A stretch of DNA of 64,000 bases, taken from positions 4,092,001 through 4,156,000 of the forward strand of contig JAPNXP010000002.1 in assembly GCA_028753945.1 (NCBI GenBank), in the 5' to 3' direction. The translations under genes and the position numbers were made by a program. The DNA is from Hexactinellida sp. DTS-2022 (Eukaryota; Porifera; Hexactinellida). Below the pieces are notes generated by a model, which was not told the DNA's origin, searched no databases, and saw only the letters and a list, made by a program, of their open reading frames with translations. Below, one piece after another: positions 44,092 through 55,640 of this stretch; positions within the stretch are counted from its first letter, which is position 1; the number at the start of each line of letters is the position of its first letter.

Positions 44092-46565
44092 ATTATGATT
44101 TCGGGATCTGAATGAGATGCAGTAGTAGAAGCAGTATTAGAAGAAGTAGGTGTTGATGAAGTCGGAGTGGATGATAAAGTAGGGAGAGGTGTAACTTCTG
44201 GAACCTTGGAAGATGCTAGAAATTCTGCTGCTGTTTCTAATTGGGGAACTGGCAGGTTGGAAACACTATACTTTTCGCTATCGTAACTTCGCCCAAACAA
44301 TCGAATGCTGGCAGTCCTCTTTCGTTGATGTTTCAGACGCGATTCAAATCTTCTCATTTGTTTAGCCTGTTGAGCCATGCTACGATTTACTCTAGAAATA
44401 TCCATTTTCGTTAGAAAGTATACTAGAGATGGATGTATTGTCACTTTCAACTCTGTTAGTATCTCTAGAACAGCAAGCATACCTCCATTATACCGAATAA
44501 CGGATAGTACAGCTCCTAATTTCATCACGTCCATGCCTACTGGACCTGTTTTACGGACTATGGAAAACAATAAAGAATGCAAACATTCGTTGTGATTGCT
44601 GGTTTGGCCATCGGCAATCTGATCCACGAAAAATTCCTCATCATAGTGGAACTGGCTAAATATCTTACTAACTAGCTCAACAGCCTGTATACTAAGATAA
44701 TTTGGATGGCGAGGGGGCTTCTCTCCTGCTGCCATAGCTTTCTGAAACCGACACCACGAATCGGGACCTGTTGGACACAGTGAATGGTTGGTTAGAGCAT
44801 TATCTTCGTTGCCTCCGAGATGTAGAGGTATTTCTTTTATTGATTGCAGAATGGCTTCACTATCTCCTAAATGTTCTTTTACTGCTAGTTGGTAAATGAA
44901 GTAATTCGTGTGCACATCTCTTGACTTAGGAACTATAATTCAAGAGGAGCCTTGTCTTTCTTCGATTGAGTTTTTTTTTGGGATGAAGGTAAAGGAGATG
45001 GAAATAATGTAGCAGGAAGTGTATCAATCCAAGTACCACGCTGTATCTGAGTTCTCACTAGAGTACCAGCGAACTGCTTCCTAAGTCTCTTCTTTTGCGC
45101 CTCCTGAAATTCGATAGCTACGGTATCTTCGATGTTTATTTCCTTTCGCCTCTTATCAGCCCGTTTAGCTTTCAAGATTTTATCTTGTTCATCCATTAGG
45201 TGACCTTTCATCCGTTTTCCTACATGGGCTAAACATTCGTAACGCTTTACGACATGTCCAGGGCATACGTCTTCATAAGGCTGGAGTTCCGATATTTTGG
45301 AGAACGTTTTATTATCGCCATCACAGACTAATCCGTAGAAAATGATTCTTCGGCTGAGGGCTTGTTCCAGAATTTTCGGCTCAATTTCGCTTTCGAGCGA
45401 AACACTAGAAAACGCAGCGTGCAAAGCTGGACAGTTGGCTTTATGATCAGCAATATTTTCTCGATATTCCTCTTCGGCAATCACCCCTCATCTAAAAGAT
45501 TTTCGAATCTTGTACAAACACTACAACTGTTGCAAGCAACATCGTAGGCTAGTACCTTGCCATTGTACATTGATATTACTGAACCAAAACAGTATCTGGA
45601 GTATCCCCCACCACTCTTGGTAGACCTTTTTTGATAAGCTCCATCAAATGATGCTATGGAGTGTATGAGATTGTTGTCGTCGGTTCCAAATTCTCTTTCA
45701 AGCTCGATGGCTGCATTATTCATGGACCTTTGAGCAATGAACTCCGCGACTAGGAGCAATTCGCTTTGTGGATCCCCAAAATGGCAGTTGGTAGTCCAAT
45801 ACCATTCATCGAATGGTACACATCAAGGGAGTACTTTCCGATTCCAATAAGCCGACCAGCAAGAATGGATTGATACATGGTGTCGTTTCGTTTAGTGATC
45901 TTATGCGGACCAATTTCGATTTTGGTTTGGAATTTCCCGGATATAGTCCAAAAGTCCTTGCCACTATTGCAAACATTACAGCGCAAGGAAAGATAGTTAG
46001 CAAACAAGTCCTCGTGCCCTTGTCCCAGATTTTCAAACATCCTCTTTGACATATCTTGCAAATAGCGCAGGATTCCAGAATATCTTCGAAGACTGACGGG
46101 TCAATGACTATATTGGTACTTACTTTGGTTACAGATACCACCTTTTCACGCAAATCAGATGATCTAACAAGTAAATCCTGGGGAGTCTCTTTTGGAAAGT
46201 ATTCATACCTAACACCCAGTTTCGTTACAGCGGTACTTACAACCGGTGATCGCGTTGGAGTTCTAGTAAGTAGAGGTGTTACTGAAGCAGCCTGTTGAGG
46301 ATTAGTGCAGATCTTCTTTGTTCTTTGTGTTCTAAATGGCGATATTAGGAGATTAGAGGATGCCCCTTTTAGCTTAACAAACCCATTTCTTCCTGCCAAA
46401 AGATTTCTGACATGGTGCAGCTAAGGATGTAGACCGAAGGTCACATACATCAAACCTTTGTGATAACCCAGTCGTGGGAGTGACAACAGCTTCGTCATCA
46501 GAATAGTTATCGCTATGGGTGTCACCTGACGAATCTTGAATGTAGTCTAAATCTCTCTTAGACAT
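43897..46565 (-). pseudogene. Mutator-like (MULE) transposase with PHD finger, frameshifted
   Basis: Segments on the minus strand: an acidic start at 46565; SCAICKICQRG...LSLRCNVCNSGKDFW, a cysteine-rich N block; LAGRLIGIGKYSLDVYHSMNGIGLP; IASFDGAYQKRSTKSGGGYSRY with the first catalytic Asp; IFYGLVCDGDNKTFSKI with the second; HVVKRYECLAHVGKRMKGHL; CPTGPDSWCRFQKAM; then SNHNECLHSLLFSIVRK. This order is that of the animal Mutator-like transposase domain. In the last 190 bp a shifted frame encodes a C4HC3 PHD finger. At least four frame changes disable it. Terminal repeats were not found. Confidence 0.85.
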
Positions 46566-46789
46566 AAGAGGAAATACTGAATCTAATATTCAAAGAAAAA
46601 AGTAAATTATTGTGATTATCTCTGAATTGATAATTCAAAACAAAATATCCCTACAAGAAAATATTACCAGAAATGGAATATATAATGTGAATAAAGTCAA
46701 TGCAATTATTATGTTTGATAGCAATGCAGACTGATCTATATACTTATGATAAATTTACATATGCATAATAATCCCTATTACTTAAAGTT

Positions 46790-47130
46790 TTTTGAAATAT
46801 ACACAATTTCATCTCGTATTATGAAATTTGGGTGTACAAAAATGAACACCATTCCATATACAAATTAGAAGTTAGACTTTGTGAGACAACCTCCAAATTA
46901 CGTTTTTTACTATTTCCCAACGAAAAATGTAAAATATTTACTGTGCCGAAGTAAATATTTTTGAAATATACACAATTTCATCTCGTATTATGTAATTTGG
47001 GTGTACAAAAATGAACACCATTCCATATACAAATTAGAAGTTAGACTTTGACAAAAAACCTCCAAATGACGTTTTGTTACTATTTCCCAATGAAAAATGT
47101 AAAATATATGCTGTGCCGAAACAAAGATAT
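46790..47130. repeat. Tandem duplication of about 170 bp
   Basis: Two adjacent near-identical units start tttgaaatatacacaatttcatctcgtattatg and include aatttgggtgtacaaaaatgaacaccattccatatac and a tatttcccaa.gaaaaatgtaaaatat block. Non-coding. Confidence 0.8.
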
Positions 47131-47885
47131 GGTTGTAATTGATTTTAGTGTATGAAACCAATTTTCTATCGGGGATAGACATAAATATTGAGGACTAACT
47201 GCCTTGGACAACTCTAAATAGTGAGACGAAGCTCATTTATAGCAAAAAATAATATTTTGACATGTTTTGAGGTCTAAACTGACCTCAAAGGTGATTTTTT
47301 TCAAAAAGAAATCAAAAATCGTCCACCTTCGATAGTTCTCGACAATATCCATTAAAAAGAACGTATTTAAATTCTTTCAACTGTTTCCACTAAATTAACT
47401 ACGTGTCCCCCTTATGTAGTCAAAGCAGAATGCATGGCAGAATTTACTATCACATCTGTAGACATTTTAGGCAATATTTACACATAATTTGTAATTAGAA
47501 ATCCCTGTACCCCTGTACAGAATGGCCAAAATGTTTAAAATTCGTTTACAGGACAGGAATCCCTGTACGATTGGCAGGTATGATGGAGTTTATCAAAAAT
47601 ATGTCAAGATCAGCATTGACAGATCAGTAAATTTCTCAGCTTATGTGTATTGCTACTTCAGCAAGAGAACCAAATTTTGATAAGCTAATAAAAACGCAGG
47701 ATAACTGCACAACTCCCACTAGTTATTTATACTTCCTAATATGTGATTAGATTAGTTTATACTTCCTCAGTATCATTGTTTATTTCTCAATTAATGCTAC
47801 TTGAAATAAAATAAAAAATGTGTTAAATAAGAAATGTTCACTCTCAGGCCCGCAACACTATGACATTTATCCATTTTGACCCGCG
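47131..47885. other. Spacer with a dispersed repeat
   Basis: 47500-47583 (ccctgtacccctgtacagaatggcc, ccctgtacgattggcagg) is the inverted counterpart of 9979-10050. Nothing else recognised. Confidence 0.45.
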
Positions 47886-47889
47886 GCCT

Positions 47890-48130
47890 AAAAAGTTTGC
47901 CCACCCCTCATTAGTACATTGTTTGTCTTGGTCCACTTGGTTTTGACATTAATTATGCTTATTTCTCTAATATACACCCACACTTCAAAAGTCCCTAAGC
48001 CCAGGTGCACGGAGGGACTGTCTCCGTTTTATAGTGTTTGTTCGGGTCCACTTTTATTACTTCTAATTATATTTCTTTCTCTAATATACATCCCAAAAAA
48101 GTACCTCGTTGCGGCAAGGAAAACAAATAC
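47890..48130 (+). repeat. Satellite array, about two units
   Basis: Contains the words ttagtacattgtttgtcttggtccacttgg, tatttctctaatatacacccacacttcaa and cccaggtgcacggagggactgtc. Same family as 54.9-55.4 kb and, inverted, 7.3-8.1 kb. Frames across it are shadows. Confidence 0.7.
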
Positions 48131-48683
48131 ACAATATTACTTCATAGTCAGGCGCATAAGTTCACAATTTTGCCAAGGGGTGAGTCTGTTAGAGGTCACT
48201 TCTTTCAAAAATACTGAACATTTACACTTCTCTTTTCTGTCTATATTCGCACAGCAAAGATGAGTTTAAAGTGCAATAAAACATAACAAAAACACTCAGT
48301 TAAATTTTCAAACTTTTTATAGTGTAGTATTTTATTACAATGCTACAAAAAATAATATTTTGTCTTTAATTAATGAATTCAGTAGAATAAAATTCAATAT
48401 GAATCCATACTAATAACAGTTATCTTACCGCCTATGGAGGTCTAAAACGTTATTCTAAAAAATCTCAATAAATCACTTATATCAATGATTTTAGTCCTAA
48501 TATATCTACTAGAAACATTATTATTTTGTGCTATTTAACATATTAGAGTAGACTATGCTTATGCTTTGCATTCTACCCATAGAAAAGTACAAATTTCCGC
48601 CGAGAATACAGTTAAGATATACTTATATATAGTGGGTGTAAGATATATGACCATTTTGGTTACCAATGTACAATTGGTTAGTA
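48131..48683. repeat. Spacer with dispersed repeat
   Basis: 48385-48610 matches 21825-21925 (gaataaaattcaatatgaat, cctatggaggtctaaaacg, ctcaataaatcacttat) and also has ttccgccgagaatacagttaa, similar to a word near 21795. No gene. Confidence 0.5.
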
Positions 48684-49246
48684 TATATGTTGCAGTGTAA
48701 AAGCGAGTTTGGTGTGATTGCAATCACACCAGTTGCCTAGTGTGATTGCAACACACTAGTGTACTTGCAATCCTACCAACCTATTGGTATAATTGCGAGT
48801 TCGATTTCAATTGATATATAGATTTTCGATTGAAGCTCAGAAATGTAAACAAAATATATATCTCTCACTATGAATTAATAATTATTACCTATGAATGAAT
48901 CGAATGACGAAAATTCAACTGAACTGTATTACTTTGATAGGTATCACTTATGTTTTAGACACTTAAAATCGATTTTGTATATTTGGAATGTCTTAATTAA
49001 TTAAAAGGTGAGGCTTTGACTCTGAAGGAACATCTATAAATAACGCTAGTAACTATTCAACTAAAAATTGCAGCTTTTGAAAGATGATCATTACGCTACC
49101 TCTGATACTGGCATTATTATTATTTACATCACCCACCAGTTGTCCCTTCACGCTTCAAACTGTTGAATTATTGTCTATTCCTTCTTTGAGTACCTCAACT
49201 TTTTGCATGACTTCGACTTTGGAATATAATTCCGAGAAAATAACTG

Positions 49247-49609
49247 TTGATTATTGATTTGTTGACTCGTTATTCACATATATGGTTACATGATAGAGAT
49301 GATGCATTTATCTCATTCCAAATCTATCCCCGTTCTCCAATGGCCCTTTTGTCTGCAAAGCTTATCAAGAGACGGTATAATGTTTCAAACTACTCATTGC
49401 ATTTTACACCGATTACACTATGCAATATATTGGCACTTCTAATAATCTTGATTGCGGGAGATATTGAACTCAACCCAGGCCCCCAGCCTAAGGAAGAATC
49501 ATTTTTAAACTCTCGTAAATCACTACCCAGTTCGTTTAAGTCAGGATTATTCACTTCTGAACTAATCCAGGTAAAATTTCTTATATATTATCACCTAGGC
49601 CATCATTGA
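49247..49609 (+). CDS. N-terminal segment with hydrophobic stretch and 2A-like motif
   Basis: In the frame from 49247 a hydrophobic run, ITLCNILALLIILIA, leads directly into GDIELNPGP (49457-49483). This fits the 2A ribosome-skipping consensus D-x-E-x-NPGP. Such motifs sit near the N terminus of several invertebrate retroelement proteins. It is in another frame from the integrase at 49606; a splice (AG|GTAAAATT at about 49570) or a frameshift must join them if they are one gene. Confidence 0.6.
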   Translation: MIIDLLTRYSHIWLHDRDDAFISFQIYPRSPMALLSAKLIKRRYNVSNYSLHFTPITLCNILALLIILIAGDIELNPGPQPKEESFLNSRKSLPSSFKSGLFTSELIQVKFLIYYHLGHH

Positions 49610-50535
49610 AAAAAGAGGCTGATAAATGGTCACGAATTAAGTCTAAATACTCTATTCGAACCTACCAATGTAGTAATATTCTATATCTCACAGAAACTTC
49701 AAAACGTTGTGCTAAACAAGTCATTCCAATTACAGAATTATTTGCTATCCTAAACAAATTTCACAAATTTGAAGATGATCACCCTGGAAGAACTAAACTG
49801 TATAAACGGATTTCTCAACAGTACAACGGGATAACTGAACAAGTGTGTGGTATATTCGTGAAATCGTGCGATGTATGTGTCCTTAAGAAGTCCAGAAAAT
49901 CAGTCAAGCAACCAGTAGTCAAACCTATCTCATCCAATACTTTTGGTAGTCGTGGTCAGGTGGATTTAATAGACATGAGCAGCATGAATCTTACAGTTAA
50001 CTTGTCCCCAGATGGGAAAAGGCCATAGAAATTCCTTTTAGTATATATAAACCACTTTATTAAAAAGATAAATCTTAAACCATTGATGCGAAAGTCGGCC
50101 GAAGAGATTTGTGAAGTCCTTCTTGACATATTTTGCGAACAAGGACCTCCGCATATACTTCACTCTGATAATGGCCGTGAATTTAGAAATGATCTCTTGT
50201 TTTCAACTCTTGCAAAAGAATGGCCGGGTGTAAAGATTGATCATGGCAAGCCTCGCCACCCAGAGTGCCAGGGAGCAGTGGAACGGGTAAACAGAGACAT
50301 CAAAGATGCACTCTTCACAAAGATGATTGATAATCAAAATGATCAATGTTGGATTAAATATCTAAGATGGATAAAACTTCATCACAATACTAGTTATCAC
50401 ACCACCATAAAAATGTCTCCCTATGAAGCAGTGTTTAACAGGAAACCAATATTTGGCCTAACCTATTACGGAGTTCCTGAAGATGATTGGAATAACATCC
50501 CACACGAAGACGACCTAGATTGCTACATAGATTAT
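49606..50535 (+). pseudogene. Ginger integrase core, one in-frame stop
   Basis: The H2C2 zinc region is FHKFEDDHPGRTKLYKRI...FVKSCDVCVLKK. The catalytic triad appears to be D in RGQVDLIDM, D in ILHSDNGREFRND and E in ECQGAVERVNRDIKDAL, with about 37 residues between the last two. A TAG at 50026 breaks the frame between the first Asp and the second block. NTSYHTTIKMSPYEAVFNRKP follows as in Ginger and KRBA2-type proteins. An exon boundary lies at 50535. Confidence 0.8.
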
Positions 50536-50594
50536 GTAAGTTCAAAATCATATCATTGTGTTTCCTGCTAGATGTTTGAATGTCTTTCTTTTAG
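50536..50594 (+). other. 59-bp intron in the Ginger gene
   Basis: Donor TTAT|GTAAGT and acceptor TTTCTTTTAG|ATATTT. Reading continues after splicing as IFTPVTTDTANP. Confidence 0.65.
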
Positions 50595-51535
50595 ATATTT
50601 ACCCCTGTTACCACTGATACTGCTAATCCACATACTGTGCCTCCTCAATTTGATTCACTAACTGAACATATTCCTTCCCAGTCCTATCCTTCAGAGATCT
50701 TCAACAGTTTGATCTCTATGATGCAGAAATATCTATGCCACCCCCGGAGGGTACAATCGTCACAGAAAAAGCGCGCAAAGTCCTTCATATACTGATCTTC
50801 TCAAAGGACATGAAAGGAGTTATATCAGTCAAGTAGGCGTCAGTGCTGCATCCTCTTCAGATTCTATTGAAATCCCGCTTGTCTGTATTGCATGCGGAAA
50901 CGAAACCAGTGGGGCCCACAGTTGTCCTAATACTAAGTGCAAAGGTTACATTCACTTATTTTGTGGAAGGTCTGAAGAAGAGGGATATGGATCTAAGGTG
51001 TGGTGCAAAACATACGATCTGAACACCAAAATAAAGAGTGTAACGATTTGCGTGCTGGGATAAAACGGTCTCAAGAAAAATGCCATGAAGGGATGCTCCG
51101 AGCCAGCGAGAAAAGATTCAACCCAGCCGAATTAGGCGATGCTGTTGTTTACCAATTCTACATCCTGATAGATTGTCTGTAATCGGTCCTCGAAATATAT
51201 TAGGCAGTATCCATGACAAACAGGACGATATCTACACCATAGCAACATCTGAGGGTTTAATATCAGGTGGTTATTCGCGGAACAAATTTGAAATCCAATC
51301 TTCAAATTTAGTTACTACCCCATTCAGTTCTACAAGGATCATATCACAAACAGAGCTGATGCAAAATGCTTCCCTTGGTGATGAATTGGGGCATGTAAGT
51401 GTAAGAAATGCATCAACCGAAAATGTCCCTGTAGAAATTCTGATAAGAAGTGCTCTACAAAATGTCACAAAGGAAGGATGTGTTCAAAAAAGAACAATAG
51501 AGCACTGTGGTTTGTAGCATTGTTAGTGACATTAT
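50595..51535 (+). pseudogene. Ginger C-terminal region, zinc finger and Cys-rich tail
   Basis: LVCIACGNETSGAHSCPNTK followed by GYIHLFCG (about 50880-50970) has paired cysteines and a histidine like the finger downstream of integrase in KRBA2-like proteins. Near 51385-51470 another frame reads KCKKCINRKCPCRNSDKKCS then CHKGRMC, a CXC-type cysteine-rich motif. Frame changes separate the pieces, so the tail is degraded. Confidence 0.6.
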
Positions 51536-51938
51536 ATTATGCTTAGTTACGTATAGACATTAGAATAGCTACTAGCGTTATTTATGGATGTTGCTTCAGT
51601 GTCAAAGCCTCACCTTTTAATTAATTAAGACATTCCAAATATACAAAATCGATTTTAAGTGTCTAAAGCATATGTGATACATTTCAAAGCACCACAGTTC
51701 AGTTGAATTTACGTTATTCGATTCATTCATAGGTAATCATTATTGATTCATAGTGGGAGATAGATATTTTATTTACATTTCTGAGCTTCAATCGAAAATC
51801 TATATATCAATTGAAATCGAACTCGCAATTACAGCAATAGGTTGGTGTGATTGCAAGTACACTAGTGTGCTTGCAATCACAATGGGAAATTGGTGTGATT
51901 GCAATCACACCAAACTCGCTTTTACACTGCAACATATA

Positions 51939-52925
51939 TTTACACAAGAATCGGTAGAAAATTCACCTTTTTAACCATTTTTCAATATTCCTGGTGTAAT
52001 ATGTTAATTCCATATAATTTACTTTTTAGATCAGTCCAAAATTGTCAAAATATTAGCACTACTTGTGTTCAATAATCGATCAAATTTTCTTAACAATAAC
52101 TTGCATCGTTTTATAAAAAGTCTTTCTAGTTTCTAGACTACAGCGTTTCGATGACGGGAGCCATTTTCGAAGTTATTTAATGTGTATCCAAAAATAGATA
52201 AAATCAAATTATATTGTAGTTTTTGTTCTATTCTTATGGTATGTGATTCATATGTTTTTAGTCTACTTGTTTAATGTGAGCATGAACGTAGAAACTACCA
52301 ACGTAGCATAATAGAAATTTGGCCGAAGGATCCTTAATTTGCTTGGTGGATTTCAAATTACTATGTTCTAATATTTATTACAAGGAAATGCAGTGCATAC
52401 TATTTTCCGGAATATCACTCCGGCCGTCTACGGTTAATCTTAGTTTAATATATTAATGGTAAAGTCCGTAGCCGCTGGCAGTCTGGAATGTCCCAGTGAC
52501 TTGATTTCATATCGAGGGAGACCTCAACTCGTTATTTGTCTATACGAATTCCCCCACTAACACACCCTGAACGTGTGTGTCGACTGAACTCGCGTGTTGT
52601 AAAAAGCGAAGCTTTAAATTGTGTCTTATTTTTCGCGGAGTGAAAATCAATTCGTCTATGCGGTGTGTGAACTATAGGAGTGTAAAGTTCCTCTAACTTG
52701 TCAATGGAATGCTTGTTTAATAAGATTAAAAGTGCAGTAGCATTGAATACAGTACTATGGATGAGTAACAAAAACTCCAAAACCTCAAATGTCACAATTT
52801 GTCTGTTTACGTAAATGTAAGAGTTTGGAAAGTATATAAAACGAATAATTGATCAGAGCACAACAAAAACTTTAAATAGAATACATTAAAAGTGTACCAG
52901 GAAATTGAGACTGGGGACACTTGAA
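51939..52925. other. Spacer with a TTAA-family D end
   Basis: At 52425-52437 the word ggccgtctacggttaa is the terminal word of family D (5846-6530); the partner end was not found. No supported gene; the 52532-52795 minus frame has no recognisable motif. Confidence 0.4.
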
Positions 52926-52929
52926 AGAC

Positions 52930-53115
52930 AACTGATGCTAGGACTGGAACTCAAGCCACTGATGCTGGGACTGGAACTGAAGCTTCTGTTGCTGGGACTG
53001 GATCTGAAAACACTGATGCTGGGACTGGAACTGAAGCCACTGATGCTGGGTTAGAAGTGAAGCCACTGATGCTGGGACTAGAACTTAAGCAAGTGATGCT
53101 AGGACTGGAACTTGG
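52930..53115. repeat. 27-bp minisatellite
   Basis: About seven copies of a 27-bp unit, ctggaactgaagccactgatgctggga, with small variants. No flanking gene. Confidence 0.85.
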
Positions 53116-53888
53116 TCCACTGTCCACTTCTTATCCGTATCCTCTTTCCAGAACAAAGGTTTTTTTTAATTTGAGTAAAATTTTAAGGTGCCTCATTGGT
53201 TACTCACTGATACGCACATAGTACCCCGATTTATGACTACATTTCTGTGATACAGTTTACACTGATTTGCAAAAGGACCAATAAATAATGCCCGAATATT
53301 AAACTTATATCATTCGACAGATGATTTAATTCCACACCATTTCACAGTGCACGAATCTTTTCCCTCTTTTATGATAAAAATATTTTTGGACCTGCTGTTT
53401 GTATTAGCAACGGTATACTCATTTAACATATCATATATCATATATACACTAACAAGCCAAAATTATTTGAACAATAGAGATTTTAATGCAGACACAATAC
53501 TCGTCTGGTAATTTATTAACGGCTAACTAAACTATTCTGAAATGACTATAAATATCTTATTATAGATATCCATTACAAAATATTGCGATTTCAATTTAAT
53601 TTAGAAAATATCCACGAAGTGGCATAAGTGTTTCTGCCACGTGTCAGTTGTGGCCCAAGTGGCACAAATGGAATTGAGGCTGTATCACAGTAGAAAATAT
53701 TCGGATTTATTTGATATTATGCACTTAGAGTAATTTAACCATGTGGAATTCAAATCCGCTATAAGAATTAATATATTAACATTGCATTTTAATGATCAAT
53801 AATGAATTATTTTTATTCGCTAATTATATATTTAATCAGTATAAAGCCTTCATAAAAATGTAAATTGGAAAGTTTTGCTATTTTATTA
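53116..53888. other. AT-rich spacer, nothing recognised
   Basis: Only a short doublet of cacgt/gtggc(c/a)caa words around 53630-53665 stands out. Confidence 0.4.
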
Positions 53889-53890
53889 TA

Positions 53891-54067
53891 CAGTCGAAAT
53901 CGGGTTTTTTTGCCCCCCAAAATGCACGACAAAAGGAGGCAAAAAACCCAAAAAGCAAAAAAATCCGATGGAAAACACATTAAGATATCACATTTTTGCA
54001 CGACAAAAGGAGGCAAAAAAACCCAATAAGCAAAAAAACCCGTGGCAAAAACCCCCGATTTCGACTG
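53891..54067. mobile_element. pogo/Tigger-like TA MITE
   Basis: 177 bp, ends CAGTCGAAATCGGG and its complement, TA on both sides. Interior has two copies of gcacgacaaaaggaggcaaaaa. Open frames across it are repeat-based. Confidence 0.75.
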
Positions 54068-54208
54068 TACTATACATATCGTTTCATGTTAATAGCCATT
54101 TTGTAGCAATTACTAATGTTATTTTGCTGGTATAACCTCAAATGTATGAATACAAATTAATGCTGCTCAAATATTTTTGGCCGGTTAGTGTTAATATATA
54201 TTGGTATG

Positions 54209-54872
54209 CATAGGCGCCGAAACTCTCCAGCGCCAGGGGGGGTGTAACTTTACATTTAAATGTGAAAGGTCAAAAAAACGATTCCTATGGCGCATTGTCG
54301 CAAAGTTTACAAGTATAAGATTAAAGTTGGGGGGCGCGGAGCGAGTGTTGCGAGCAATTCTTGGGGGGTTCTGGGGGCAAGCCCCCCATAAAAAAATGGA
54401 CTGCGAGATACCCTGATATCAATTTGTTTTGAATGAATTATACGTATATTTTATTGTGCTAAATTATATTGAATATTGTATTTTTTATCCAGAGGGAACG
54501 GTAACCCCGTACCAATAATGTTGCCTCCCTTCAATTTACGGGGGGGGGGGAACGCGCCCCCCCTAGCGCATCCCCCTGTTTCGCCACTGCTATGGTGGCT
54601 GAAAATCATTATGTTGACGGGCATAATTGTATACATATATTAATAATCCAATGTATTTAGAAGGACTCCTTATGGAATTATAATTTTTCTATGGGTTTAC
54701 GTGTATGTTTTCTACTTTAACAATAAAGAAAATGTCTAATATTCCCTGCCTGACCAACCAGGAGGGGTATACCCTTCCTGACTCTTTCCTCAGCCAGGGG
54801 GGGTGAAACCCTCCCTGACAAAAACCAGGGAGGGTGTAACCCCCCCTGACCCCCCCACTTTCGGCGCCTATG
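54209..54872. mobile_element. hAT-type MITE, duplication TTGGTATG
   Basis: TTGGTATG on both sides (54201-54208 and 54873-54880). Ends are CATAGGCGCCGAAA and its near-complement TTTCGGCGCCTATG. G/C-rich subterminal tracts (ccaggggggg, cccccctgacccccc) surround an AT-rich core. Possible further insertion inside near 54540-54590. Confidence 0.8.
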
Positions 54873-54894
54873 TTGGTATGTATATTTAATTACC

Positions 54895-55435
54895 TCATTG
54901 TGGTTAACAGGCTCTACCGGCCAGTGCGAAGGTGCGACTGTCCACTTAAGTATATTATTTGTCGTGGTCCACTTTGATTTATTCTAATTTGCTTATTTCT
55001 CTAATATACACACTCAATTCAACAGGCCCTAAACCCAGTACCCCGAGGAAACCTTCTCCATAGGTACTGTTTGTCAGGGTCCACTTTTTGTTGACTTTAA
55101 TTATATTATGCCACTAATATACACCCGCATATCTTCAGGCCCTATCGCCAGGTGCCCGGGAGACAGTCCACTGAGTAAATTGTTTACGAGGTCCACTTTG
55201 GTTTGACTCTAGTTATACTTATTTTCCTGATATACTCCCACACCTCAACAGGCCCTAACCCCAGCTCACCAGGTTGAGTGTCTCAGTAGGTGCACTGTAG
55301 TTTAGGGTCCAGTTTGCTTGACAATATTTTGCATATTTCTCTAATATAGAACCACACTTCAACACGCCCTAATCCCAGGTCCCCGGGGAAACTGTATCCG
55401 TATGTACACTGATTGTCAGGGTCTGTAGGGTGTTA
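54895..55435 (+). repeat. Satellite array, about five units
   Basis: Units of about 110-115 bp carry tccactttg.tttgac, atttctctaatatacac.c and ttcaacaggccctaa.cccaggt. Copy-to-copy drift is substantial. Same family as 47.9 kb and, inverted, 7.3-8.1 kb. Confidence 0.75.
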
Positions 55436-55640
55436 TTTGGGGGGGGGGGGGTAGCGCCCCCCAAATATGTAAATTCAGAAACACTTTGGGGTAACCCCCC
55501 CATTTTGGGGGGGCTCCCCCAATTTGAATTATAGCACCTATTTCTTAGGGCCCCCCCAAATTTGTGGGAACCTCCCCATTTATTTTCATACCCTCTTTCA
55601 AATTTGGGGAGGCCCTCCCCCCCAAAATAAAATATTAGAT
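55436..55640. repeat. G/C-homopolymer block
   Basis: A run of about 14 G at 55437-55451 and repeats of aatttggggg/cccccaaatt make a low-complexity block of alternating G and C tracts. May be the eroded end of a hAT element. Confidence 0.5.

Larger units (their letters stand above)
48688..51934 (+). mobile_element. Ginger-type DNA transposon
   Basis: 3247 bp with inverted ends starting TGTTGCAGTGTAAAAGCGAG and matching for about 335 bp (48688-49025 and 51598-51934). TATA lies on both sides (48684-48687 and 51935-51938). TGTNR starts and 4-bp duplications are Ginger features. The gene inside encodes a retroviral-type integrase core, which is how Ginger elements transpose. The outer part of the TIR contains three ggtgtgattgcaatcacacc-type palindromes. 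Confidence 0.8.

Noticed and set aside
52532-52795. Minus-strand 87-codon protein
   Set aside because: No motif, no splice context and AT-rich flanks; most likely a chance frame.
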